Of a stretch of DNA of 64,000 nt, positions 55,057-63,452 are shown one piece after another. Location: positions 1 to 64,000 of the forward strand of contig JADLHM010000092.1 of the NCBI GenBank assembly GCA_020848745.1, given 5' to 3'. The stretch's first letter is position 1; each line of letters opens with the position of its first letter. The position numbers and the translations under genes are program-made. The DNA is from Deltaproteobacteria bacterium. Its GTDB lineage: Bacteria > Desulfobacterota > Binatia > UTPRO1. The notes below the pieces were generated by a model that was given only the letters and a program-made list of their open reading frames with translations, ran no database searches and had not been told where the DNA came from.

Positions 55057-56664
55057 TCAGTCCGCGCCGTCCGTCCGCCACGCGAAGAGCGCGCCGAGCG
55101 CGGCGGCGCGCGCGGCCCGCGCGTCGCCGTCGGTCGCGATCGTGACGCGCGGCTCGCCGGGCGCCCACGGCTCCGCCTCGGACGCCTGGGCCAGATAGGT
55201 GTCGAAGCGCGCGTCGGACACGTCGCCGGGCAGCCGCGCCGCGAGCCGCGTCCGCACCGTCTCGGGCTCGGCGGTCGCCTCGACGAAGAGCACGCGCCGG
55301 CCGCGCCGCGCCGCCACCGCCGCGACCGCGTCCCGATCGGCACGGCGCAGGAACGTCGCGTCCGCGATCACCGTCCGGCCGGCCGCGAGCCCGGCGTCGA
55401 CCTCGCCGCAGAGCGCCGCGTAGACGGCGGCGCGCGCCGGCGCGCCGTAGCGGTCGGGCGGCGCGGCGGCGCCCGGGTGGTCCGCGCGCTTGCGGATCAC
55501 GTCCGAGCGCAGCACCTCGGCCTCGGTGATCTCGGCGAGCGCGGCGGCGATCGTCGACGTCCCCGTGCCGCTCCGTCCGCAGCAGACGATCAGCGCCGGC
55601 GCGTGCGCGCGCCAGGCGGAGCGGAGCGCGAGCGCGACGTAGGCGGCGGCGCGCGCGCGCGCGCGCTCCCGCTCGGCCGCCTCCACCTCGGGCTCGGCGT
55701 CCGTGAGCGCGGCGACCATCGCGCGCACGCTCGCCCGATACGCAGCATAGTACGGCACGAGCCGCGGGAGCACGGGATCGTCGGCCGCATCCACGTAGGC
55801 CGCCGCGAAGGCGGCGGCGAGGTCGCGCCGGCCGCGGGCCTCGAGGTCCATCGTGAGGAACGCGATCTCCGACGCGACGTCGTTGCAGCGGAGCGGCAGC
55901 GAGAACTCGATGCAGTCGAAGACGTAGATGCCTTCCGGCAAGCCGCCGGCGCCGCCCGCCGGCACGAAGCACACATGCTCCGCGTGCAGGTCGCCGTGTC
56001 CCTCGCGGATGCGGCCCTCCGCCTGACGCGCCCGCAGGAGCGGCGCGTGCGCCCGCACGAACCACTCGGCGGTCGCGACGAGCGCCGCGTGCTCCTCCGC
56101 GAAGAGCACGCGGCCGACGAACGGCCGGAGTGTGGCCAGGGTGTCGGCGAAGCGCCGCCGCACCGCCTCGGGCGACGCTTCGGCCGCGACCGCCGGTCCG
56201 CTCGGGGCCGCGCCGTGGAACGCCACGATCCGGCGCGCGAGCGCCGCCATCATGGAGACGTCGACGGCGCCGGCGGCGAGCAGGGCCGGCAGCAGCCGCG
56301 CCGCGGGGAGGCGCCGCATGTGGAGCACCGGCTCGACGGGCTCGCCCGCGCCGCCGAGCGCGAGCGTGCCATCGGCGCGCCGCACGACGTCGACGACGTC
56401 GAGGTAGACCGCCGCGGCGAGGCGCCGGTTCAGCCGCAGCTCCTCGGCGCAGAAGAAGCGCCGGCGCTCCCGCGTCCCGAAATCGAGGAACGAGAAGCGC
56501 ACCGCCTTCTTGAGCTTGTAGACGTCGTCGCCCGCGAGGAACACGTGCGAGATGTGGGTCTGCACGTGCTCGACCCGCGCCGGCCGGGCCGCGTGGAAGG
56601 CCGGGGCCGCGAGCGCGGCCAGCACCTCCTCCGGGACCTCCTCGATCGCGTCCGCGCCGCTCAT
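55057..56664 (-). CDS. Aminoglycoside-phosphotransferase-like/ATP-binding fusion protein
   Basis: A protein of 535 residues. Residues about 30-330 form an APH/kinase-like domain with the Brenner-type motif EGHGDLHAEHVCF (221-233) and the metal aspartate in VFDCIEFS (D250). Residues about 355-530 form a zeta-toxin/gluconate-kinase-like P-loop domain, but Walker A reads GRSGTGTST (363-371): the essential lysine is threonine. The two-domain family is common beside Usp genes and hypoxia genes. It is probably cotranscribed with the cytochrome gene upstream, 123 bp away. Substrate unknown. Confidence 0.82.
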   Translation of the reverse strand: MSGADAIEEVPEEVLAALAAPAFHAARPARVEHVQTHISHVFLAGDDVYKLKKAVRFSFLDFGTRERRRFFCAEELRLNRRLAAAVYLDVVDVVRRADGTLALGGAGEPVEPVLHMRRLPAARLLPALLAAGAVDVSMMAALARRIVAFHGAAPSGPAVAAEASPEAVRRRFADTLATLRPFVGRVLFAEEHAALVATAEWFVRAHAPLLRARQAEGRIREGHGDLHAEHVCFVPAGGAGGLPEGIYVFDCIEFSLPLRCNDVASEIAFLTMDLEARGRRDLAAAFAAAYVDAADDPVLPRLVPYYAAYRASVRAMVAALTDAEPEVEAAERERARARAAAYVALALRSAWRAHAPALIVCCGRSGTGTSTIAAALAEITEAEVLRSDVIRKRADHPGAAAPPDRYGAPARAAVYAALCGEVDAGLAAGRTVIADATFLRRADRDAVAAVAARRGRRVLFVEATAEPETVRTRLAARLPGDVSDARFDTYLAQASEAEPWAPGEPRVTIATDGDARAARAAALGALFAWRTDGAD

Positions 56665-56787
56665 GCGGCTCCGGCGAGCACGCGGGTCGGGCGAGCCCCT
56701 CCCGGAGCGCCCGGCCGCGGCATCGGCAGGGCCGACGCGGGCGAAGCGAGCCGCAGGAACGACGCGCGCCGGCACCTCGCCGACATG

Positions 56788-57666
56788 CTACGGCGCGCGC
56801 TTCAGGTAGGCGACGATCGCGCGCACCTCGGCGGGCGTCAGCACGCGCCGGAAGTGCGGCATGGCCGGCCGCTTGGTCGCGAGCATGTGCCAGACCGCCG
56901 TCCGCACCTGCTCCGGGTCGCGGCGCCGGAAGTAGGCGCGGTCGAACACGACCGCCGGCCGCTCGCCCTCCTCGGCGAGGCTGCCGGCGCCGCGTCCGTC
57001 GTCGCCGTGGCAGGCGGCGCAGTAGCGGTCGTAGAGGACGTAGCCGGGCGAGAGCAGCCGCACGAACGCGACCAGCGAACGGAGCTCGCCCGCGGCGATC
57101 GGCGGCCCGATGGCCGGCATCCCGCCGCGTCCGTGGCTCGCGAGGACGCCGAGATCCTTCTCGTCCACGCTCGCCTGGAAGGCCGGGTCGGAGAGGTCGC
57201 GCGGCGTCCGCGCGCCCGGCGGCAGCGTCAGCTCGGGCGTTCCGGTGCGGCCGTGGCAGAGCTCGCAGCGGTCGACGTACACCGCCTGCCCCTCCTCGAC
57301 GCGCCGCCACTCGATCGTCGGCAGCCGCTCGAGGTAGGCGGCGATCGCCTCCACCTCGCGGGCCCGCGATCGCAGCCGCTCCGGGTCGAGCGCCAGCTCG
57401 AGCGGCACGCCGCTCCGGATGCGCCGCACGATGTCCTCGGTCGGATAGCGATCGAGGAAGCCGCGCCGCAGGTCGCTCGGCGGGCTCGCGAAGAGCGACG
57501 CGTCGGGCCCGTCGCCGCGGCCGGTGACGCCGTGGCAGCGCTCGCAGTTCTCCGCGTAGAGGGCGCCCCCATCGGGAGCCTCCGCCCGCGCCGACCCGCC
57601 CGCGAGGAGGCCCGCGAGCACCAATGCCGCTGCCGCCGCCAACCGCCCGATCCGTTCCATCCTCAT
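56788..57666 (-). CDS. Triheme cytochrome c, periplasmic
   Basis: A protein of 292 residues with a signal peptide ending near GGSARAEA. Three class I heme domains follow: CERCH (41-45), CELCH (134-138) and CAACH (216-220), each with a plausible axial methionine (for example GGMPAIGPP and PAMPHFRRVL). It resembles the cytochrome at 60.7 kb and would carry electrons in the periplasm. GGAGGT lies four bases before the ATG at 57666 and ten before a second ATG at 57660, so either may be used. Divergent from the sigma-54 regulator. Confidence 0.88.
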   Translation of the reverse strand: MRMERIGRLAAAAALVLAGLLAGGSARAEAPDGGALYAENCERCHGVTGRGDGPDASLFASPPSDLRRGFLDRYPTEDIVRRIRSGVPLELALDPERLRSRAREVEAIAAYLERLPTIEWRRVEEGQAVYVDRCELCHGRTGTPELTLPPGARTPRDLSDPAFQASVDEKDLGVLASHGRGGMPAIGPPIAAGELRSLVAFVRLLSPGYVLYDRYCAACHGDDGRGAGSLAEEGERPAVVFDRAYFRRRDPEQVRTAVWHMLATKRPAMPHFRRVLTPAEVRAIVAYLKRAP

Positions 57667-57888
57667 GCGCACCTCCAAGAGCAAGCGTGCCGCCAACCCG
57701 CCCGCCGCGCCCCGCCGTGCCGGCGTTCCGAGCGATGGGACGACCCGCCCCCCGACAAGCGGCCTTTTTCCGAGGCCTGGGAACGATCCACGCCCCGGCG
57801 CGGCTCCGCGCGCGGCACGTCTCTTGGAAGGCAGGCCGGCGACGTCCGCTTGCGATCCGCGAGACCCAGGCCCTATGTGACCGCCCCC
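57667..57888. promoter_or_regulatory. Divergent control region between cytochrome and sigma-54 regulator
   Basis: The 222 bp gap must hold promoters for both genes. On the plus strand CGGCACGTCTCTTGGA (57813-57828) partly resembles a sigma-54 site, but its -12 is GG instead of GC. Nothing stronger was found. Confidence 0.3.
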
Positions 57889-59256
57889 ATGAGCGCCGAC
57901 CAAGCCCCGAAGGGCTCCATCCTCATCGCCGAAGACGAGACCGCGGTGCGCGAGAGCCTCGCCGAGGTGCTGCGTGACGAGGGCTACGAGGTGACCGCCG
58001 TCGGCGACGGCGACGCCGCCATCGCCGCCCTCGACAGCCAGGAGGTCGACCTCGTCATCTCGGACCTCCGGATGCCCGGCGCCGACGGCCTCACGGTGCT
58101 GTCGCACGCGCGCAACGTGTCCCCCCAGGCGTTCGTGCTCCTCATGACGGCCCACGCGACGGTCGAGACGGCCGTCGAGGCCTTGCAGCGCGGCGCCCAG
58201 GACTATCTCCTGAAGCCGCTCATCTTCGACGACGTCCTCCACAAGATCGCGCACCTCCTGCAGCACCGCCAGGTCGCGTGGGAAAACCAGCTGCTGCGCA
58301 GCCAGGTAACCAAACAGTGGGACTTCGACAACCTGGTCGGGCGCTCGGGGGCGATGCGCGACGTGATGAAGCTCGTGCAGCGCGTCGCGCCGACCAAGAG
58401 CACCGTGCTCATCACGGGCGAGAGCGGCGCCGGCAAAGAGGTCGTCGCGCGCGCGATCCACCACTTCAGCGAGCAGCGCGACCGCATCTTCCTGCCGGTG
58501 AACTGCGGCGCGATTCCCGAGAACCTCCTCGAAAGCCAGCTCTTCGGCCATCTGCGCGGGTCGTTCACGGGCGCCGTCGCCAACCAGGAGGGCCTCTTCG
58601 CGCGCGCCCGCGGCGGCACGATCTTCCTCGACGAGATCGGCGATCTGCCCCTCAATCTCCAGGTGAAGCTGCTACGGGCGATCGAGCAGAAGGAGATCCT
58701 GCCGGTCGGCGCGACCACGCCGTCGAAGGTCGACGTGCGCGTGATCGCGGCCACCAACTCGGACCTCGCGAAGGCCGTCGACGAGGGCCGCTTCCGCGAG
58801 GACCTCTTCTATCGCCTGAACGTCGTGGGCATCGAGATTCCCCCGCTCCGGGAGCGCCGCGAGGACCTGCCGCTCCTGATCGAGCACTTCGTCCGCATCC
58901 ACAACCGCGAGCTCAAGCGCACCTTCAAGGGCGTCGACGGCGCGACCATGAAGATCCTGATGGCGTCGCCCTGGAAAGGCAACGTGCGCGAGCTCGACAA
59001 CGTGATCGAGCACGCGATGATCCTCGGCGAGGGGGAGTGGATCACCCCGGCCGACCTGCCCCGCGCGCTCAAGGGCGACGCCGTGGTCGGCGCGCCGACC
59101 GGCGAGGGCCTCCGCGAAGCGATGCGCTCGTACGAGAAGGCCCACATCCAGTCGGTGCTCCTCAAGGTCGACCACGACAAGAAGCAGGCGGCCGAGATCC
59201 TCGGCGTGTCGCTCTCGTCGCTCTACCGGAAGATCGAGGAGCTCGAGATCTCGTAG
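57889..59256 (+). CDS. NtrC-family sigma-54-dependent response regulator
   Basis: A protein of 455 residues. The receiver has phospho-acceptor D59 in VISDLRMPGADG. The AAA+ domain (about 145-385) has Walker A GESGAGKE, the sigma-54 contact loop as GSFTGA (GAFTGA variant), and Walker B GGTIFLDEIGDLP. The C-terminal Fis-type helix-turn-helix ends KKQAAEILGVSLSSLYRKIE. It would activate sigma-54 promoters when phosphorylated, most likely by the globin-coupled kinase downstream. Confidence 0.94.
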   Translation: MSADQAPKGSILIAEDETAVRESLAEVLRDEGYEVTAVGDGDAAIAALDSQEVDLVISDLRMPGADGLTVLSHARNVSPQAFVLLMTAHATVETAVEALQRGAQDYLLKPLIFDDVLHKIAHLLQHRQVAWENQLLRSQVTKQWDFDNLVGRSGAMRDVMKLVQRVAPTKSTVLITGESGAGKEVVARAIHHFSEQRDRIFLPVNCGAIPENLLESQLFGHLRGSFTGAVANQEGLFARARGGTIFLDEIGDLPLNLQVKLLRAIEQKEILPVGATTPSKVDVRVIAATNSDLAKAVDEGRFREDLFYRLNVVGIEIPPLRERREDLPLLIEHFVRIHNRELKRTFKGVDGATMKILMASPWKGNVRELDNVIEHAMILGEGEWITPADLPRALKGDAVVGAPTGEGLREAMRSYEKAHIQSVLLKVDHDKKQAAEILGVSLSSLYRKIEELEIS

Positions 59257-59404
59257 GCCGCGGAGACTTTCCACCGCCCGCGGCCGGCGGCGAACGTCGA
59301 GCCCGCGCCCACCAGCTTTTCTTCCGCCGGTGTGATACGGGTCCACCGCGTGTTGATCTCGAAGATCCTCCCGAACGCGGCGGCATTCGCGCCCGAGCCG
59401 GAGC

Positions 59405-60730
59405 ATGCCGTCCTCCAATGACGAGCGCCCGAAGGCGGGGGCCGGCGATCCGGGCGGCACGGCTCCGGTCCTGACGGCCTCGAACCTCCTCGGCCGGATC
59501 GGCCTCGACGGGGCGGGCTGCGCGCGCCGCCTCGCGTTCCTCTCCTTCGATGCCGCCGACGTCGAGAACCTCGCCAAGCTGCGGACCTTCGCGCATGCGA
59601 ACGTCGACGGGATCGTCGACGACTTCTACGGACACCTGCTCTCGTTCGAGGAGACCCGCCGCCTGCTCGCGGACCCCGACAGGGTCGCGCGGCTCAAGAA
59701 GGTCCAGCGCGAGTACTTTCTGCGCATGCTCGACGGTGATTTCGGGCGCGACTACTTCGAGAGCCGTCTCCGCGTCGGTGCCGCGCACGCCTGCACCGAC
59801 CTCCGGCCGGAGTGGTACCTCGGCACGTACTCGCTCTACCTCCAGCTCCTCGCCGAACGGCTCCGCGAGCACTACCACGACGACCCCGACATGCTGCTCG
59901 CCCTCCTCGGCTCGTTCACCAAGGTCGTGTTCCTCGACATGGGCCTCGCCATCGACGGCTACATCCTGAGCGGCTACGTCGACCGCACGCTCGCGCAGGA
60001 CTACCGCCGCATGGCCGAGGTCGCCGAGCAGGCGCTCGACGAGAAGGCCGAGCTCGAGCAGGCGAAGGCCGACCTCACCGGCATGATCGTCCACGACCTG
60101 AAGGGCCCGCTCGGCGGCATCCTCGCGGTCACCCAGCTCGCGCTCCGCAAGGCGGGCGGCGCGCCGACCGACCGCCACTTCGCGCAGATCCAGCGCAGCG
60201 CCCAGGACCTGATGCGGATGATCGAGAACCTGCTCGAGATCGACCAGATGCAAGAGGGCCGGCTCGAGCTGCGCCTGGAGCCGGTCGCCGTCGACGGCCT
60301 CATCGCCGAGTGCGGGGCGGAGTACCGGGCCGCGGCCGAGATCGCCGGGATGACGATCACCGTCGCGGCCGATGCGGCGCTTCCGATCCTGATGACCGAT
60401 CGCTGGCTCCTCCGCCGCGTGCTCAACAACCTGGTGGTGAACGCCATCCGACACAGCGCCGCGGGCGCGATCGAGCTCGGCGCGCAGATGGCGAACGGGC
60501 ACGTCGAGCTCCGCGTCCACGACAGCGGCCGCGGCATCGCTCCCGAGGAGCAGGCGGGCCTCTTCGAGCGCGCGCGCCGCCGACGCGGGGCCCATCGCGA
60601 AGACACGGGCCTCGGGCTGGTGTTCTGCAAGATGGCGTGCGAACGGATGGGCGGCTCGATCGCCATCGAGAGCGCGCCCGGCAGCGGCACCAGCTTCGTG
60701 ATCACCCTGCCGGCCGAGGCGTCGCTCTAG
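59405..60730 (+). CDS. Globin-coupled sensor histidine kinase
   Basis: A protein of 441 residues without membrane segments. Residues about 40-195 form a protoglobin/globin-coupled sensor domain, with the proximal heme histidine H128 in RVGAAHACTDLRPEWYLG. HisKA follows with H230 in IVHDLKGPLGGIL, then HATPase boxes NNLVVNAIRHSA, DSGRGIAPEE and TGLGLVFCKMACERMGG. It is a likely soluble sensor of O2, NO or CO. It lies 148 bp after the sigma-54 regulator and 13 bp before the triheme cytochrome. Confidence 0.9.
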   Translation: MPSSNDERPKAGAGDPGGTAPVLTASNLLGRIGLDGAGCARRLAFLSFDAADVENLAKLRTFAHANVDGIVDDFYGHLLSFEETRRLLADPDRVARLKKVQREYFLRMLDGDFGRDYFESRLRVGAAHACTDLRPEWYLGTYSLYLQLLAERLREHYHDDPDMLLALLGSFTKVVFLDMGLAIDGYILSGYVDRTLAQDYRRMAEVAEQALDEKAELEQAKADLTGMIVHDLKGPLGGILAVTQLALRKAGGAPTDRHFAQIQRSAQDLMRMIENLLEIDQMQEGRLELRLEPVAVDGLIAECGAEYRAAAEIAGMTITVAADAALPILMTDRWLLRRVLNNLVVNAIRHSAAGAIELGAQMANGHVELRVHDSGRGIAPEEQAGLFERARRRRGAHREDTGLGLVFCKMACERMGGSIAIESAPGSGTSFVITLPAEASL

Positions 60731-60743
60731 CGGGGAGGACGAC

Positions 60744-61670
60744 ATGGGGAGCGGAGCGCGAAGGCTGGCGGTGGTGGCGATGCTGATCGGCGGCGCGGCC
60801 CTCGCGTTCGCCGGATGCCGGCCGCCGGCGCCGAGCGCCCCGCCCGCGCGCGTCGCCACGGTCGCGGATTGGTCGGTCGCGCGCGGCGCCGTGCTGTACG
60901 CATCGTACTGCGGCGGATGCCACGGACCGTCGGGGCACGGCGACGGCCCGGTCGCCGGCGTGATCGACCTCCGTCCCGCCGACCTCCGCGCGCCCGGCCT
61001 CCTCGACCGCAACAGCGACGACGAGCTCATCGCGCGCCTCCTGCACGGAACGCCGCTCCGCTCGACGCCGCGGCGGAACGCGGTCGCCGAGGACCTCGAG
61101 GCCGACGCGATCAGCGCCTACCTGCCGACGATCTCGTACGCCCCCTGGGAGATCCTGCGCGTCGGCCGCTTCGTTTTCGAAGGCGCCTGCGCGCCCTGCC
61201 ACGGCGCCTATGGCCAGGGCGAGGGCGTGCTCGGCGCCACCAACGAGCCGCCGCCCCCGAACCTCATGGTCGCACGCGAACGCCACGGCGACCGCACCCT
61301 CGAGCGCATCGCGATCGAGGGGATCGGCACCATGCCCCCGCTCGCCGACACCTTCGAGCCCGGCGAGCTGCGCGCGCTCGTCGCCTACGTGCGGCACCTC
61401 TCGAAGGGGTATCGCCTCTACGACACCTACTGCGCCGCCTGCCATGGCGACGACGGCCGCGGCGTGCACCCGGAAGACCTCCTGCCGCCGGCGACGAAGG
61501 CGCCGGTGATCGGCGCCGAGACCGTGAAGCGGCTCGGACCCGCCGCGACGCGCACCCGGGTCCTCCACATGCTGCGGCGCGAGTCCGGGCGCATGCCGCA
61601 TTTCCAGGGTACGCTCACCGACGCGCAGCTGCGGGACGTCTTCGCGTACCTGCGCCACGAGTCGCGCTGA
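60744..61670 (+). CDS. Triheme cytochrome c lipoprotein
   Basis: A protein of 308 residues. The signal peptide ends ALAFAGC (lipidation C25). Three heme motifs are CGGCH (56-60), CAPCH (149-153) and CAACH (230-234), with candidate axial methionines in GTMPPL and GRMPHFQ. It parallels the triheme protein at 56.8 kb but is membrane-anchored. GGGGAGGA precedes the ATG by four bases. It is probably cotranscribed with the globin kinase and followed by the CBS gene. Confidence 0.9.
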   Translation: MGSGARRLAVVAMLIGGAALAFAGCRPPAPSAPPARVATVADWSVARGAVLYASYCGGCHGPSGHGDGPVAGVIDLRPADLRAPGLLDRNSDDELIARLLHGTPLRSTPRRNAVAEDLEADAISAYLPTISYAPWEILRVGRFVFEGACAPCHGAYGQGEGVLGATNEPPPPNLMVARERHGDRTLERIAIEGIGTMPPLADTFEPGELRALVAYVRHLSKGYRLYDTYCAACHGDDGRGVHPEDLLPPATKAPVIGAETVKRLGPAATRTRVLHMLRRESGRMPHFQGTLTDAQLRDVFAYLRHESR

Positions 61671-61693
61671 GCGCGACCAGAAGGGAACCCGCC

Positions 61694-62296
61694 ATGGTGG
61701 TCCGCGATTGCATGACGACGACCGTCGAGACCGTGAAGCCGGACGACGACGTCGCAACCGTGCGCGAGGTGCTCCGCCGCCGCCGCATCCGCCAGATACC
61801 GGTCGTCGCCGCCGGCCGCGTGATCGGCATCATCACCGACCGCGACGTCCGGGCCGTCACCGACGCCCGCACCACCGTCGACGCGGTCATGACGCCGACC
61901 CCCGCGACCGTCGCGCCCGACACCCCCGTCGAGGTGGCCGCCGCGACGCTGCGCCAGCGCAAGATCGGCGCCCTCCCCGTCGTCCTCGACCACGCGCTGG
62001 TCGGCATCGTGAGCGAGAGCGATCTCCTCGGCGCCCTCGTCGATCTCTGCGCCCGTCTCGAGCAGACCACCGTCCTCGCCCTCGAGTGCGACGAGGACGC
62101 GAGCGCCGTCTCGCGCATCCGCGAGATCTTCGGACGCCACGGTGCCACCGTCGCCTGGATCAGCTCGGTCCGCACGCGCGGCGGCAAGCAAGCGATCAAC
62201 GTCCGCGTCCGCATGCCCCCGGAGCGCGGCGCCACGGAGCTCCTGGCCGACGCGGGCTTCCGCGTCGTGTCGTGCGTCGCAAGTCCGAAGGGGTAG
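61694..62296 (+). CDS. CBS-pair protein with C-terminal ACT-like domain
   Basis: A protein of 200 residues. Two CBS motifs (about 1-120) include RIRQIPVVAAGRVIGIITDR and KIGALPVVLDHALVGIVSES. Residues about 125-195 resemble an ACT-like fold found in AcuB-type proteins (SAVSRIREIFGRHGATVAWI). CBS pairs bind adenylates, so it could report energy charge. It lies 23 bp after the triheme cytochrome gene. Confidence 0.85.
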   Translation: MVVRDCMTTTVETVKPDDDVATVREVLRRRRIRQIPVVAAGRVIGIITDRDVRAVTDARTTVDAVMTPTPATVAPDTPVEVAAATLRQRKIGALPVVLDHALVGIVSESDLLGALVDLCARLEQTTVLALECDEDASAVSRIREIFGRHGATVAWISSVRTRGGKQAINVRVRMPPERGATELLADAGFRVVSCVASPKG

Positions 62297-62384
62297 GAGC
62301 CCGCGACCGCTACTCGTCGCCTTGCGCGACGCACCGACGCCTGGCAGCCTCGTGGGTACATTCGTGGCCACGAGGAGGACGCCC

Positions 62385-62654
62385 GTGACGACCGTCGGCA
62401 TCCGCGAGCTCAAGGAATCCGTCAGCGACATCTTGCGCCGCGTGCGCGAACGGGACGAGACGATCGAGATCTCCTATCGCGGGGAGGTCGTCGCTCGCAT
62501 CGTCCCGGTAAGACGCGAGCGCTCGCAGGCGGGTGCGCGGCGGCGCGCGCGTGCCGTGTGGAACGACATCGACCGCGTCGCCGACGAGATCAGCGCCCGC
62601 TGGCCACGTGGGGTCGGCGCCGTCCGAGCCATCCGCGAGACCCGGCGTGGATGA
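62385..62654 (+). CDS. Phd/YefM-type antitoxin
   Basis: A protein of 89 residues from a GTG preceded by GAGGAGG. The N-terminal Phd fold contains TVGIRELKESVSDILRRVRE and EISYRGEVVARIVPV. The basic C-terminal part would bind the toxin. It overlaps the VapC gene by 8 bp, the usual antitoxin-first order. Confidence 0.85.
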   Translation: MTTVGIRELKESVSDILRRVRERDETIEISYRGEVVARIVPVRRERSQAGARRRARAVWNDIDRVADEISARWPRGVGAVRAIRETRRG

Positions 62655-63063
62655 CGTCGTCGTCGACGCCAGCGTGTTCGTGAGCCGGCTGCTTCGCACC
62701 GACCCCAACCACAGCGTCACGTGCGCGTGGTTCGAGAGCCGCGACCGCGCGGACGGACTGCTCGTCGTTCCGGCGCTCATGCCTCCGGAGGTCGCGGGGG
62801 CGATCGGACGCCGTATCCGCGATTCCCGCGTGACGCGCCGCGCGGTCGAGAAGCTGCTGCGGATCCCCGCGCTGCGCGTCGTCGCGGTCGATCGGGCGCT
62901 CTCCGGCCGCGCGATGACGCTCGCGGCCGAGCTCCGGCTGCGCGGCGCCGACGCGATCTACGTCGCGGTCGCGCAGCGCCTCGAGCTTCCCCTCGTCACC
63001 TGGGACCGCGAGCAACACGATCGCAGCGGTCAGACCATCTCCGCGCGCAGACCGACGGTCTGA
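62647..63063 (+). CDS. VapC-like PIN-domain ribonuclease toxin
   Basis: A protein of 138 residues from a GTG. The PIN acidic residues are visible: D in VVVDASVFVSRLL, E in LMPPEVAGAI, D in RGADAIYVAVAQ and D in LVTWDREQ. VapC toxins cut tRNA or rRNA. It is translationally coupled to the Phd-type antitoxin gene upstream. Confidence 0.87.
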   Translation: MDDVVVDASVFVSRLLRTDPNHSVTCAWFESRDRADGLLVVPALMPPEVAGAIGRRIRDSRVTRRAVEKLLRIPALRVVAVDRALSGRAMTLAAELRLRGADAIYVAVAQRLELPLVTWDREQHDRSGQTISARRPTV

Positions 63064-63149
63064 GGCTACGTGCAAGGAACGGATCTCGTACGATTGACGC
63101 GCCCGCGCCGACGCGCCATGCAGAGCCCGTGACGCGCGCGAGCTCGACG

Positions 63150-63452
63150 ATGCCCCGCTTCCTCTTCACCGGGAGCGGCGGGCAGATCCTGCGCCACGTG
63201 CCGAGCTTCGCGAAGCTCTACTGGCGCCTCTTTCGCGACTGCCGCGTGCCGCTCCTGCCGAAGGCCCTGCTCGTGCTGATCGCGATCTACCTGTGCTCGC
63301 CCCTCGACGCGGTTCCCGAGCTGATCCCGGTCGTCGGCGCGATGGACGACCTCGCGGTCGGCCTCGCGGGGCTCTGGCTCTTCGTGCGGCTCTGCCCGCC
63401 GCCCGTCGTGCGCGCGCACGTGACCGCGATCGCCGCCGAGACCCGTGCCTAG
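63150..63452 (+). CDS. YkvA (DUF1232) membrane protein
   Basis: A protein of 100 residues. The DUF1232 core is KALLVLIAIYLCSPLDAVPE followed by LIPVVGAMDDLAVGLAGLWL. Function is unknown across the family. A GTG at 63129 is an alternative start. Its stop overlaps the start of the UPF0182 gene. Confidence 0.8.
   Translation: MPRFLFTGSGGQILRHVPSFAKLYWRLFRDCRVPLLPKALLVLIAIYLCSPLDAVPELIPVVGAMDDLAVGLAGLWLFVRLCPPPVVRAHVTAIAAETRA

Noticed and set aside
57680-57695. TGGCGG-N5-TTGCT as a sigma-54 promoter for the triheme cytochrome
   Set aside because: The transcript would start inside or after the ribosome site GGAGGT (57671-57676), so the gene could not be translated from it. I mention it only as a weak relative of the TGGCAC elements.
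54106-57888. Long plus-strand open frame upstream of the sigma-54 regulator
   Set aside because: It runs antisense through the Usp, APH and cytochrome genes with low-complexity translation. Only the part from 57889 is a real protein.
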